Source: Mortierella alpina (Eukaryota > Mortierellomycota > Mortierellomycetes > Mortierellales > Mortierellaceae). From it: a stretch of DNA of 64,000 bases. The notes beneath the pieces were generated by a model. That model did no database searches, was not told where the DNA came from, and was given only the letters and a program-made list of their open reading frames with translations. Each line of letters begins with the position of its first letter. Position 1 is the stretch's first letter. Location: assembly GCA_029449245.1 (NCBI GenBank), contig JANATF010000005.1:2897598-2961597 (forward strand). Direction: 5' to 3'. Positions 1 to 12,311 of this stretch are shown one piece after another. The position numbers and the translations under genes were made by a program.

Positions 1-870
1 AATTTGAGATTAGAGAGCACGCGTTAGCCGTTGCATGAAATATCAGATACACGCGCGTGGGAAGCGGAGGGAAATGTGGAGGGGAGGCAGGTCATCGTCA
101 CACGACCGTCAACATACTGGGCATAGAGCGTCTTGAGTCCGTTCAGATGAGAGAGCACACAGACACAGACACAGACGGGCCGACCAGGTGCAGAGAAAAT
201 GTTGATGGAGAGATTAGGCAGGAAAGGAGGCGTGAGACGGTACAACGAGAGCAAGAGGACAAACGCGTTTCTCGCGTCAGGGGACGCATATGCAAGGGTG
301 TAAAAAATACCTGGTATTTGGTGTTGATAGCAAAGCTGGCTGCTACATCTTCCTAAGTTTGGAGCGACGTGTTGCGGGTTGCACAGTAAAAACGGTGGTT
401 AGGAGAGCTTGACCTTGCCTCGGCGCGTTTGTTTGATTATCGGCGGGTCAAGCGAGGAGCGAGGTTTCGTTACAAAATACTTTGACTTTTTGAACTGAGG
501 CTCCTTTGGTTGCTCGCTGGAGTTGCATCCACAGGTAAACGACATTGGTAATCTCTGCTACAGAGACAAGTAAGCGAATTGGGTTGCGTGAGTGGAGCCG
601 GAGGCGGAGACGTGAGGGTGGGGGTGAGGGTGAGGGTGAAGGTGGAAGAGAATGAAAAAAAGGAGTTGAATTGTGAATTTGAATGAGAAGGAGCTGACTT
701 GCGGGCTTTTGCACGTGATATACAACGCTAGCGTTTGCTTTTTTGGCGGGTCTGAATTCGATTCGCTTCGCTTTGATTGCCCACCTCAGATCAAATTCCA
801 CCGCACGCTCAACCCGCAGGAGCAATTTCCACGCAGCACACGCGGCACACTCATCACCTAGCAAGCAGAC
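1..870. other. Upstream stretch without a recognised gene
   Basis: I see no convincing coding region. Open frames on both strands are short and low in complexity. The last 200 bases probably hold the promoter and 5' leader of the PRP39 gene that starts at 871. A gene lying mostly to the left of the window could end here, but nothing shows it. Confidence 0.5.
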
Positions 871-3800
871 ATGGATAACACGGCAGAAGGCACTGCTGCA
901 GCTATACATGCACAGCAAGGTATCCTGGCAGGGCGTCAGCACACGCAGAGATGCCTCGAAATACACAAAGGACGTCATGCTTGCACCCGCACGCCTAACT
1001 TACTGTTCCTAAAAAATAGACAATTCCGAACAGGAGCACAGGGATGGCCTCGACAATCAGGAGCAGCAGCAGGCGGAACCCGTGGCAGCGTCAGAGCCGC
1101 CAACGACAACGCCCAGCGGCGCGCCCATGCCCACGACTACGGACCCGACTTTGATTGAGGCATGGGACCGCTGCTGGGCTATCGTCAAGGCCACCCCGAC
1201 AGAGTTCGACGCCTGGGAGGAGCTGATGCGGCTTGCAGACAGGCAGGATGGTGGTTTTGGCCCGGACGCTCCTCCTGCCAACATTGCCACTGTGCGGACC
1301 ATTTACGATGCCTTTCTGAGCCAATTCCCTCTCTGCTTTGGATACTGGAAAAAGTACTCGGATCTCGAAAACCTTGCGACTGGCGTCGAGGGCGCAATCA
1401 AAGTAAGGCCCGGATGCAGACCACTGACAAAGTCTCCTGTGGAAACTCGTGAATACGCCTTTACTGATGCCAGATTGCCATCGCGCTGTTGTACCTGGTG
1501 CATTCCTAGATCTTTGAGCGCGGCGTCAAGAGCATCTCCAACTCGGTAGACCTGTGGGTCCAGTACTGCACTTTCTTCATGGAGAACAAGCCAGCTGAGC
1601 GAGACGTGATCGAACAGTGAGTGCAAATGCTGACGTTTTAATGATGTTCATTCTACCAAATGCCTTGGCTATCTTTCCCGCCTCTCAAATGCTCGGTGAC
1701 AGCCAGTTTTTTGCACTGCGTGCCTCTCCTCAAGGAAAATGTCCCTCCCTATCTCTCATAACGCTTGCTTTACGCGGTGCGCACATCGCGCATGAGAGGC
1801 AGGACAGAAAGTGGAAGAGTCGCGCAGGATGCATCTTGGATTCGCGATTCAAGGGATGACGTTTGAGTTCAAGGGATCATCTTCCACACATGTTGACAGA
1901 ACCTTCAACGCATGCCTCTCGACTATCCGATATGGGATATGCGTCCGGAAAAAAAAGGGCAAGCGCAACTGTTTTGAACTGTCTTGTCGAGATGCATCTA
2001 CGACGATTACACAGAGTTCTGCCCCTGATCAGCGTTCAACTTTTGTGATGTGTCATGACACTTCCCACGGCCATGTTTTCGTGGACACCTCATTCCTCCG
2101 CACCTCAGCCTCCGTGCATCGGAGCTGCCTTTCGAAGGCGGGCCTACTTGCTCCTTCCCGTTGATCCAAAGGACGGGCACACGATGAGCCAACGTGAATT
2201 TGTCCAATGCTTGACCTGTGGTCGGATCTGGCATACTTTCAATCTTTGAGTCACACTGATACTGTCTTGAAAACAAATAACTCATGCTTTTCATGGTTTG
2301 TGTTCACTAGGTTGTTTGAGCGTGGAGCAAGTGCTGTCGGGATGGACTTTATGCCGCATGTCTTTTGGGACAAGTTTATTGCGTTCTATGAGGAGAAAGA
2401 GGAGTATTCAAAGCTTGTTGCACTCATGGAGCGCATCATCAAAATACCGATGCACCAATATGCACGCTATTATCAACAGTAAGGCCCTTCTTCTATTCGA
2501 ATGGCATCCTGACTAGGTTTTCCCCGCCATGGAGTGAATGACGTGCTAAAACATACATCGCTGTCTCTCACTGTAGATATGCGCAATTAGTGTCGACTCG
2601 GCCGTTGAGCGAATGGGTTTCAGAAGAGAAGTATAACGAATACAAGGCACAACTGACAGCTGGCAAGTCAGCAGAGGAGCAGGATCAGAACGCGACCTCG
2701 GAAGAGACAGAAAAGCCCAAGGAGGAGCTAGAGTCGCAAATGCGCCAGCTCATTCTGGAGTCCAGTGCGCTTGTACATGCCCGCACTGCAGAGGAGACGA
2801 ACAAAAGGTGGCCATTCGAAGCCGAAATCAAACGGCCGTATTTCCACGTCAAGCCTATGGATATGCCTCAGCTCGACAACTGGCGCCGATACCTGGATTT
2901 TGAGGAAGCTGAGGGTGATGTGGAGCGGATCCGCGTGCTCTTTGAGCGCTGTCTTGTTACATGCGTAGGCGATTTCTTCTCTTGCTGTGGTATTCTGTGC
3001 ATCTGTTCCTCGGGCTTGTCTGGAGAGAAAAAACTGATTGGTTGTCGCCTTGCCCTATCTTCTATTTACTTATTTACGAATAGGCACTCTACGAGGAATT
3101 CTGGTTGCGTTTTGGATCATGGGCGCGTTCACAAAACGATTTGGATGCACTCCGGGACATTTACTCTAGAGCCGTTGTGATGGTTCCTCCTTCGAATCCG
3201 TCCTTGCGCTTGACGTTGGCTATGGTCGAGGAGGAGCGAGGAGCTATCGAGAAGGCAAGAGAGCACTACCAAGCGATTCTCCAGCAACGTAAGATGATTT
3301 TTTGCTGTCGCGCTGCAGGGCCAAGATATCGTAGATATTCGATGTACAAACTCTTTTATTCTTTTTCTTGCGACGGTCAAATGATAGTGCCAGGACATAT
3401 TGAGACGATCGTTCGCTTTGCCAACTTTGAGAGGCGCATGTCTCCAAGCGATCTTGCAGAGGCAGAAGTTGTTTATGCCTCCCAGTTGGGACTGGAGAAT
3501 GTGGATGAGCAGACGCAGACAGCCATTGTGACACTTTATGCGCGGTTCCTTTGGCAGGCCAAGAAGGACACAGAGGCTGCGCGCGCCATCTTTAAGACGG
3601 GCGTTGGCAAGTTTGACAGCAAATTCTACTTTTCAAACTACCTCAAGTTTGAAATGGATCAGCCAGGTATGCACGTCGATGCAAAGCACACGACATGTCG
3701 TTTGGATGAGAGTCATACGGACACACGCGGACTCGGACACGGACACCCTCTCGATACTAATGCATTTTTCCTTCTTGCGATAGGAGATGACTATGAGTCG

Positions 3801-4438
3801 CGTGTGTCTGGAGTGTATGAGCAGATTCGGTACTCTGGGCTCCCTGAGGCAGTGAAGAACGATTACGCGCAAAGTTACTTGGATTTTGTCATGGAGTTTG
3901 GATCGTCAGCAGCACGGTACAGCCAGCTGGAGGCGGACGTCAAGGCGCCCTCTGTGTATGTGACCGAGTCCAAGAAGCGCGCGGCCGCAGAGCAGGCGCA
4001 GGAGGAGGAGCGTGCCAAGAAGTTGACCAGATCCGAGGACGACGCGACGATGGGCGAACAGACTGAGGGCGCGGCACCTGTCGAGGACCAGACGAGTGCG
4101 CCATTGTCAGGGATGGATCCTTCAGCCATGTATGGACAGCAGCAGCCGCATTGGGGAGCAGCGGACGCGGCAGCAGCGTACGGATATCCAGCGACAGTAA
4201 GTGACGCCACATGCCACCTTGCCACCTTGCCACATGCCATATACCGTGTGTCTTGTGGAGTTGTGTTTTTTTTATATTTCTTGTTGCAAGATGAACTGAC
4301 CCTTTTGAGAATGACTCGACTCTGTGTGCATAGGCATACCCATATGGAGGTGCGCCCGTGCAGGCTGGCACGCACTGGGGCTATGGTCAAGCGGGGGGTG
4401 CAGGCGCTGGTGCCAACAGCACGTCTGCGCCATATTAG
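871..4438 (+). CDS. PRP39: Pre-mRNA-processing factor 39 (PRP39), U1 snRNP-associated HAT-repeat protein
   Basis: PRP39 is a U1 snRNP component that helps 5' splice-site recognition in the nucleus; its half-a-TPR (HAT) repeats form a scaffold. The reading gives HAT-type helices with the usual spaced aromatic residues (LIEAWDRCW, FDAWEELMRLAD, FGYWKKYSDLE, VDLWVQYCTFFM, LDNWRRYLDFEE). ATG 871 is joined to 1020 by an intron at 920-1019, which keeps frame. Further exons include 1020-1402, 1510-1616 and 2311-2478, and the last small exon ends at TAG 4436-4438 (Ala/Gly-rich tail, GAGAGANSTSAPY). At least eight introns are needed. The intron at 1617-2310 is 694 nt, far longer than its neighbours. 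The C-terminal part after the HAT repeats is charged (KKRAAAEQAQEEERAKK) and then Gln/Ala/Tyr-rich. The family call is strong; individual splice sites are less certain. Confidence 0.85.
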
Positions 4439-4851
4439 CGGCGCACAGGTCGGGGCTGCGCCTTTTGTTTGACGCAAATAAAAGACCAAAAAAAAAAAAC
4501 GATGTGGGCAGTGAGCACGCACTGGCAGCTGCACAGCTTTTGAGTTGCCAAAGTGTGAAGAGAGCGAAGAGCTCGAGAGAGAGGACAAGAGACTTGCAGC
4601 ACAGTAGTATCGCGTACTGTATCTTTGTACAATGGACATGTCGTGCCGTGGGATTCGACCCCCTGTGTGTGCGTGTGTGATTGTGCCTGTGTGTGTGTGC
4701 TCGATTCGCTGGTGTGCCACGCCACCACCTATTTCTTGCGACATCACCCCCTGCCGCGTTTGTCGCTTGTCTGCTCTTGTCTCCTCGTGTCTGTTCTTGT
4801 CTGTTCTTTGTCTCCTTTGCTCCATCCTGCTTTCTCCTTTGCGCAATCGTG

Positions 4852-4950
<99 letters not shown>

Positions 4951-6300
4951 CTCCTCTCCTCTCTGTCTTGTCTCTTCTTGTCTCTTCTTGTCTCTCTCTT
5001 ACTCTTCTCTTTCTCTTTCTCTGCTACATCCGTTCATCCTCGTTTGACTTGTCGCTTGCACATCTCGCTCGTCCATCTGCACCTCCTCGCCTGCCGTGCT
5101 TCCTGCTCCTCCGATATAGCTTGCTGCAAGAGCTTCTTCCTTGCTTGCCTTGCTTGCCACCCAAGGCTCACTTCCCAAAAACAAAAAAGAGGGTCGAGAT
5201 TCGCCTTCCTGCACTCTGCCTGCATCCAGCCTGCATCGACTATTTTACCGTGCTGCCTCGTCCACTGTTTTCTTGGACACTTTTTGATTCCTTGGCTCTT
5301 TTGACTCTTTCCATCCTGCTGGTAATCCACTACACAGCACAAAAAACACAAAAACACAAACCATAACAACAGCTTCCCTACACGCCCCTACGCTTTCATC
5401 AACAAACAGACCAAAAAAAAAAAAAGGCATTCGCTGTCATCGCCTTCATTCCCCACACTGGTGAAACTCTCCTCCGCTCGAATTGTCTTGGGTTAAGGTA
5501 TGACTTGGCTGCTCATTAATGAGACTTTGGAGCACGCAATCACAGGAGGCAACAGGAGAAGAAAAAAACCGCTCATGCCAAACAATCCACCATTAAGCAC
5601 TATGATCGAGTCAGAGGAAGGATAGCACAGCATGCATGTCCTCAGGGAAGACGACCACAGAAGAAAAACACGGAAAGAATGATAGAGAACAAAGCAGAGC
5701 AGGATTCTTTGGCAAGCACTGGACAAGGAGCGCAGAAGAAACAAAAAGAAAAAGAGTCAAAAGGAAGCATACGCCATGGCATACAGGGAAGAGGAAAGGC
5801 GAAGAAGGAGACGAGGCCCCGCTTGCCTGTGCTCTATCGTCTACCCGGGATAGGGGGAACTCAAAGGAGCGGAGCATTACTTCATTTCCGCCCCTACCTC
5901 ACGCTCCCGCCGACCCCAGTGGGCACCATGGGCTGTTCTATCTTTAGTCTGTCTTCGGGGCACTTTTCGCCAGCAACTCCTGTGCCGTCTGTGGCCCGGC
6001 GATGACGATTTCGACGCACTAACTCGCCTTGACCCTCTCCTTGCGGCCCTCTCGTCCTCTCTTCGTTAGTGCATAAATCCTCCAGCACCACCCCGATCCT
6101 GCCATCGCCCTCGTCGCCGCTCTCGACACTCGACTCCGTCTGTCTCTTTGTGTTCTCGCTACACGTGCAGTGTATCTAAGGGAGAGGAAACACAGTTTTC
6201 TTGACTCTGTTGCAGAGGCAAACCTAGCAGCACTCGACGGATACAACGGGGAAGCAACAACACCCAGAAACCGCCCGCGAGACTCCAGCCTGTTTCGACC
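4439..6300 (+). other. Long intergenic region or 5' leader of the SAP-domain gene
   Basis: There are 1.86 kb between PRP39 and the next start. The first part has a poly-A tract at about 4488-4500 that may mark the PRP39 3' end. Then follows a strongly pyrimidine-rich stretch with a long CT microsatellite. Many AAAAACA-like stretches follow near 5170-5430. No protein-coding frame with family resemblance is visible, and the open frames here are low-complexity Ser/Leu translations of CT repeats. Confidence 0.6.
4857..4946. repeat. (CT)n microsatellite
   Basis: About 90 bases of near-perfect CT dinucleotide, broken once by a T-run at about 4906-4915. It lies on the sense strand upstream of the SAP-domain gene. 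Confidence 0.95.
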
Positions 6301-8553
6301 ATGTACCACCAGACATCGCAGAGCTCATCCAACAGCAGTCTGCTGACTCAGGCACTGACCGCAGAGCAGCACTTCCAGGTCGAGCATCCGGTCGATTACC
6401 AGGCCATGTTTGCGCTTGCTCACGACAGGGCGCATCAAAGCCAACAGCTCCAACAGCAACAGCAGCAGCTTCATCAAGGACATCTGCAACAACAGCTTCA
6501 GCACCAGCAGCCGCTGCAAACGCCCCACATGCAACAGGACGGCACTATCGTCAATGGCGCCGGCCAGGTTGGAAACCAAGACGCATTCGCGTTTGACCCT
6601 TCGTCCTTACCACTCTATTCAAGCCAGCTCCCACTGTCCGACCTGGACCTCATGGGTGACATGTCCGGCATATCCCTCCCGAGCGACCTCACCCAGGGCA
6701 ACGGGGCGGATTGGGCCTCATACCTGGTCCTTAACAATTTTGGGGAGACACCGGGACATGTGGACATGGAGTCATTACAGTTGATGCCCAACAACCTCGG
6801 TAATGAAAAGTGGTCCATGGATCAGGACGCTTCACTCTCCTTCGACATGCAGGATTCCTCTTCCTCACTCTTGCATCCCACAGACCAACCTCCGCCTCCG
6901 CCTCAGCAACAGCCACAGCAGCAACAACAGCAACCTCCGCCGCAAACACAGCAAAGGTCGCCACAACCACAGCAGCACCAGCTGAGGCAGCTTCAGCAAG
7001 ACCAGCAAGACCAAGCTGCACTGCAGCAACAGCATCAACAGCATCAGCAACAGCAGCAGCAACAACAGCAACAGTTACAACTGCAGTTGGAACAGCAGCA
7101 GCGCCAATTGCAGCATCATCATCAACAGCAGCAGCATCATCAACAGCAGCAGCAGCAGCAACAACAAGTACAGCAGCAGCAGCAGCAACAACAACATCAA
7201 CAGCAACAACAGCAGCAGGAGCGCCAGCTGTCGTTTCAGCAACAGCAGTTTCGACTCTATCAGCTCCAACAGCAGCAGCAGCTTCGATTACAACTGGAGT
7301 TGGCTAGTCAAACGCAACTGCCACAGAGTCCGGGCCCGGGACTTGCCTACTCTCCATCGCCTATGCAGTTGCAATATCCTCATCAGTACCTTCACAGCAT
7401 GAGTCAGTTCCCCACTGGACATTCGCCTGCCCAGTCGCCACTCTCTCCCGGGAATTATGCTGGAGACGACTACTTTTCATCCAGACAGGCATCGCCCGGA
7501 CCCGCATCCTCACCAAGCGCGTCGTCGAAAATCAAGTCCAGGCCACGGCCATCTACCGCTGGTGGCAGGGTGTCCCACGGCGGAATCAAGGCGCTTTTTG
7601 GAGGAAGCGCCTCCAAGGGCAACCGCACCTCTCTTGACCTCAAGTCCGAGAGCTCATTGCAAGGCCTGACCGCAGCTATCATGACCGTCAATCAGTCCAC
7701 CGGCCAAGTCTCTCCAAAGACGCCGCCTCTCAGGAAAAAGAAGGCTGTCAAGGCTGTCTCTGCAGAGATTACGCTCCCCAGCCATGTGGACATGACTGCA
7801 GGCCTGGACTCTTTGGCAGAGCGGTCGCAGCCAGGATCGACTCTAGGTGTTCCTTCTGATCCAGTCGCACCCACCTTAACGCTGGCCGAGCGTCGTGCCG
7901 CAGCCGCAGCGGCTGGAATGCAAAGACGGAGATCGGCTTCAGAGTCGTCCACTACCGCTAAAAAGCCCATCCCAGTCCCGGCTCATGCTACGTCGTTGAT
8001 TCCTCCTAATCTTGGATTGGACGCCAAGAGCAAGCGCCTCATAGTATCGCCTAACGGCACGCCTTCTGCCGAGAGTGTGCCCTTTGCCAGTCCTTCCATC
8101 CTGACCGCGTCTGGGTCCTCGCCGGCTCCTATTCAAATCGGACGGATCACCCCTCGGCACTCGTCTTCGCAGGCACGGACGGAGGAGCAGCAGCGACAAT
8201 TGGATGCAGCCATGGAACGTGTTGACTTTGACGATGTAACAGTGGCTGAGCTCAAGGAGATGCTGAGACAGCGGGGCAAGCATGGCGGCGGCAAGAAGGC
8301 AGATCTCATCAAGCGACTGCAGTCAGAGATTGAGGTGATCCGCTCCAAGCGGCAATCGGCACCCTGTTCTAGCGGTGTTGTCATCCCCCCACCATTGGCG
8401 TCGCCCACTCACAACCTCTACAAGACCCTGGGCGGGATGCATATTGGATCGCCACCTGGGCAGATGGCTGTGACGCCTTCGAGTCTGCGCTATGCGCTTT
8501 ATAACGGAGCCGCAGCCGAGCCCAGTCCAGGTGGTGGAGCGGGGATTTTGTAA
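6301..8553 (+). CDS. PolyQ-rich SAP-domain protein, putative nuclear DNA-binding regulator
   Basis: This is a single-exon frame of 750 residues. The SAP motif (SAF-A/B, Acinus, PIAS) is a two-helix DNA-binding module of chromatin and transcription proteins, and it is visible at about residues 641-680 (VAELKEMLRQRGKHGGGKKA, then DLIKRLQSE). Residues about 195-345 are very rich in glutamine with some His and Leu, encoded by mixed CAG/CAA. A shorter Gln-rich block lies near residues 44-75. A Pro/Ser-rich basic middle (KSRPRPSTAGGRVSHGG, PPLRKKKAVKAV) could hold a nuclear localisation signal. There is no catalytic domain. The ATG at 6301 is the first in frame after a long untranslated leader. The role is inferred as transcription or chromatin related; the specific function is unknown. 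Confidence 0.8.
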   Translation: MYHQTSQSSSNSSLLTQALTAEQHFQVEHPVDYQAMFALAHDRAHQSQQLQQQQQQLHQGHLQQQLQHQQPLQTPHMQQDGTIVNGAGQVGNQDAFAFDPSSLPLYSSQLPLSDLDLMGDMSGISLPSDLTQGNGADWASYLVLNNFGETPGHVDMESLQLMPNNLGNEKWSMDQDASLSFDMQDSSSSLLHPTDQPPPPPQQQPQQQQQQPPPQTQQRSPQPQQHQLRQLQQDQQDQAALQQQHQQHQQQQQQQQQQLQLQLEQQQRQLQHHHQQQQHHQQQQQQQQQVQQQQQQQQHQQQQQQQERQLSFQQQQFRLYQLQQQQQLRLQLELASQTQLPQSPGPGLAYSPSPMQLQYPHQYLHSMSQFPTGHSPAQSPLSPGNYAGDDYFSSRQASPGPASSPSASSKIKSRPRPSTAGGRVSHGGIKALFGGSASKGNRTSLDLKSESSLQGLTAAIMTVNQSTGQVSPKTPPLRKKKAVKAVSAEITLPSHVDMTAGLDSLAERSQPGSTLGVPSDPVAPTLTLAERRAAAAAAGMQRRRSASESSTTAKKPIPVPAHATSLIPPNLGLDAKSKRLIVSPNGTPSAESVPFASPSILTASGSSPAPIQIGRITPRHSSSQARTEEQQRQLDAAMERVDFDDVTVAELKEMLRQRGKHGGGKKADLIKRLQSEIEVIRSKRQSAPCSSGVVIPPPLASPTHNLYKTLGGMHIGSPPGQMAVTPSSLRYALYNGAAAEPSPGGGAGIL

Positions 8554-9255
8554 AGGAGCCCCATACTTCACTGGCATTCAAGGACTACCAGAGATACCAG
8601 AAAGTCGCACCATCTCTAGCAAACCATTGTAAATTATGTATAGAACTCTTTCTTTTCCCTGTCTTTTCGATTTTGGTTATAACAAGTAACAAACGTTTGC
8701 GCTTTTGTTTGTATTCGATTGAGGTTGACCGGATTTGAAAGTATGAAAGTACTTGCGATATCTGAGCATGTTGGTGTATCATCGAGGTCAGGAACAGGTC
8801 GCTGTTCGGCCGTGGAAAGGGTCAAGTGTAACGATAAGGGTTTAACGCCGGCATCCTGTGAATGAGCGGTTTGTATGCACATGTCCGATCCTCCCTTTGC
8901 CGCTGAGTGACACCCCTTTTTCATAATCTGTAACGTCTCCTTGTGGGCTCCTTCTTGTCCTAGAGGAATAGGATAGCTACTGTATTACGCGTTGCCCTGA
9001 GGACGCCTCGTCAACGTGGAGTGACCATTCGAAGGTGAGGCTGCTTGCGGGCATAGAGTAGGAGAGGCTGATAGGGAGCTGGCATGGTTGTAAAGAGCAA
9101 GCACTTATCGTCCAGATCAATCAATCTCCTCTTTCCCACTTTCGCCTCGCCTTCCTTCCTGTCATTCCTTCGCAAACACGCTGCTGTTGAGCACGACCCA
9201 CCTCACAATACGCTGCAACACACCCCAAACACACTCTGTCCGTAGTAGTTTGCAT
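8554..9255. other. Intergenic: 3' end of the SAP gene and promoter of the LRR gene
   Basis: 702 bases with no supported gene. It must contain the terminator of the upstream gene and the promoter of the secreted LRR protein. The last 130 bases are pyrimidine-rich on the sense strand. Confidence 0.5.
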
Positions 9256-11479
9256 ATGCTCGCATCAAGATACCCTCAAGGTAGGTACGAAGCAGCTGTG
9301 AGCTATGATTTGATCAAGTGCACAACAAAGCCCCACCTCTATTGCTCACTCATCACCATCTTAGGAGCAAGAAGGAGGCGGGCAAGACTCTGCCTGTTGT
9401 TGCTGATCGTCGTCCTTGCTGCGCTAAACTGCTCGAAACTGGTTGCTGCCCAGAACTCGGATGATGTGAACGACCACGTCGACGGCGACTTTTACGACTC
9501 GGATGACTACGACTATGATAACGAAGGCGGTTCGTCAGGGATGCCTATACCTCACATATCCCCTGTCCCACCGACCAGCACCACAGCGCTCCTTCCATCT
9601 CTTCAGCCCTCAGTCGGCCCACCCCTGCCCCAAGTAACAGCACCACGTAGTGCTCCGCCTGCAGCGCCATTCTCTGGGATCCTCAAACCTGGGACGGCCA
9701 GTGCAGAATGCAGCGTGATTACGGATTTGTACAGGGCCACGGGGCCATGGCAGTTTGTCCCCGACACGGCCAACTGTTGCAACGCAGAGTACCCTAACTA
9801 TTCGTCCATCAAATGCAATGACCACGGCCAGATCATATACATATATCTCGCAGGTAAGGCGAGGAGATCTCTTAGTGGACGTGAGGGTCCAGCTTGATGG
9901 AAAGCTCAGACCCGATAACCTTTTATGTGTCACTCTTGGACAATGGCATGGTAGGACAGGGTCTTTCAGGAACACTTCCAAGCAGCCTCGGCAGCCTCAC
10001 CGCGTAGGTCTTTTTTTTTCTCGCCTTGCTGATCTCTTTAGTCTTCTGAAGAATGCCACGTCCTTGACAACCCTGATCCCTTTTTGATAGCCTCCAGTAC
10101 CTGCTTCTGTACTACAACAATCTGTCGGGTCCTATTCCTTCCAGCCTGACTCAATTGCCGCTGCTGATCCTGGGCAAGTCTTTTCGTTTTTTTAAAAAGA
10201 AGAATCTGCATGTGGTTGGTACCCAGGCCATCATCGTTGTCCTGCAGCGCTAACACCCCTTATATCTTCATTTTGTTTCCTTCACACACTCTTTATAGAT
10301 CTCAGCCATAACCAGCTCTCGGGTAGCCTGCCCGACTCGGCCCCCGGATGGACCAAGTTGGGTACGTTGAATCTAGAGCAGAATGCACTCACAGGTGCGC
10401 TCCCGTCCTGGTTGACCACACTGCCGAGTCTGCACTCTTTGGCCATTGGGCATAACCTGTTCGAGACTGGCGATCCACGCCCAGCCTTCACGTTCAATCT
10501 TGAGCCTGGGATGAGGAGTGCGCTTCCCGAGTCTGTCTCGCCAGCCAACGTTGTCGTACCAGCGTCGTTGTTCCTGGACTCTTTTACGCGTCTTCCGCGA
10601 CTGAAACAGCTCAAGCTGGACTCTCTGGGCATCTCGGGCAGCTTCCCTGCATCGTGGCAGCAGCAGATGATGAACCTGACCAAGCTGGACCTGTCGAATA
10701 ACTCCATGCAAGGGTTGATCCCTGCATATTTGGATCAGTTTTCGGGGTTGAAGACCTTGCTGCTGGACCACAATGAGTTTGGAGGGTCGATTCCCTCGCT
10801 CGCATCTCTCGGAGGTCTTTCTGGTGAGAGCTCGGGCCAACTCATTCTTTTTCCATTCTACACCATTCGCTTCTGAGGAGGCACATGTCACTAATCGAGT
10901 TCCTCTTTTCTCTCTCTCTCTCTCTCAAAAAAATAATGCTTTTCATAAAGCGCTTGATCTCTCGTACAACCAACTCTCAGGCCCACTGCCACCCTGGTGC
11001 GCAGGATTGAACTTGACGGTGCTGAACCTGTCCAACAATCTGCTGTCAGGCCCACTGCCCATGGACCATCACCACGCATGGCGCGCCTGCTCGGTCGCCA
11101 AGAACTACTTTGTGTGCACACAGGGCCCAGAGCAGGTTCTGAGCGACAAGTGGAAAGCGGATTGTCGAGCCACCTGTTCCGACAAGCAATCCATCGTTCC
11201 TTCAGGTAAGAAGCACAAAAACAACCAAGCATTCATCACGTCAACCTATGTTGTCTTTTTTTTTTCCTTCTTTATTGAGCATCTGTCTTTTTTTTTTGGT
11301 ATATACATGTATGATAATCCTTAGTGCGACCCCCCGTGAGTACGACACTACCAGGCATTCGCGTGCACCAATCCCACAACAAGGCATCCCGAGTAGCATC
11401 TTCACTCCCCGTGATCCTTGTTGGATGGGTGTCCTTGGTTATCACAGCCCCGATCCATTTCCTGAGGACTGGAATCTAA
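9256..11479 (+). CDS. Secreted leucine-rich-repeat protein with C-terminal hydrophobic anchor
   Basis: An extracellular or cell-surface LRR protein resembling plant-type LRR domains (LxxLxLxxNxLSGxIPxx). Exon 1 is 9256-9280 and joins 9365 in frame, giving a basic stretch followed by a strong signal peptide (LCLLLLIVVLAALNCSKLVAAQ). Next comes an Asp/Tyr-rich acidic patch, a Pro/Ser/Thr linker, and a cap-like segment ending CCNAEYPNYSSIKC. Several LRRs follow, split by introns (LQYLLLYYNNLSGPIPSSL, LDLSYNQLSGPLPPW, LTVLNLSNNLLSGPLP). The last exon, after an intron beginning at about 11205, ends at TAA 11477-11479 with a hydrophobic stretch (VILVGWVSLVITAPIHFL). That stretch could be a membrane anchor or GPI signal. 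No kinase domain follows, unlike plant receptor kinases. Ligand and role are unknown. Confidence 0.75.
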
Positions 11480-12311
11480 AAACGCGCGCGCCAAACACGA
11501 AAAACGAAAGTGGGATCATTGTTAGACATGAAGGCACATATCAGCATATGAAGAGGTGATGATCGAATGCAGGCCCAACGAAAGGGAGTGGTAGAGTAGA
11601 TTCGATGTTTGGGTACAGCGCGACGTTTTTTTTTTCTTTCTTCTTAGGAAGGAAAGTAGAATCAGATAGGAGCGAAAGATGTGCTGTGTTGTTCCCCATG
11701 CAGCCCAGGCGCCAACCCGGGTCATTGTCGGGTGAACTATGTAATCATCAGATGCAAAAAAAAGAAAACGTTTTGCTGTACCACGAATCGAAAGGAAGAG
11801 GGAAGGGAGGATGGAGATGGATGGGTGGATGGATTCGAAATCCGGATCGATGGATTCCAGTCAATGGATCCAGTCAGTGGATCAAAATCACTTCAGATGC
11901 AGAAAAAATGAGAGTTGCAGTTGCTTACCAGTGCAGGAGGAAAGGAATGAATTTGCAGCAGAGCGCGATCCGGCCCTCTTTTTATAAGCACAGAAAGTTC
12001 TTCCAAAGCCACTTATCCCTAACGTTCAAAACTTTGCTTGTTCGTACGACACATGGTTCAAATGAGACGAGAGGACGCAACAATAAACAGATCCCGCACA
12101 GACACAACAGCAGTTGGTGTATTTGGTATATTCTCTCAACTTGTATTGGGGTGGCGGTGAGTGTGAGTAAGTGGCGAGGTTCGTTTTTTTTGTCTTGCGT
12201 GTAAGTGAGCGAGGAGCAGAAATGAGGGAGGCAGAAACAAAAACAACAACAGAGAGACAAAAATGCCAATGCGGAGGAGGCCATTTTGCTCTGTCCAGGA
12301 GGAAAAAAAGG
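11480..12311. other. Convergent intergenic region with a GGAT-rich patch
   Basis: It separates the end of the LRR gene (plus) from the end of the C2H2 gene (minus). Bases 11806-11885 are rich in degenerate GGAT/GATGG units with small inverted repeats around GGATTCGAAATCC. I see no supported gene. Confidence 0.5.

Noticed and set aside
448-978. 176-codon minus-strand frame near the left edge
   Set aside because: It overlaps the first exon and promoter of PRP39 on the other strand and has a low-complexity Pro/Ser/Arg stretch and no family pattern.
6810-7307. Open frames through the glutamine repeat in other frames (Ala/Thr-rich plus strand; Leu-rich minus strand)
   Set aside because: CAG/CAA repeats stay open in every frame. 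Only the frame carrying the SAP domain has protein-like flanks.
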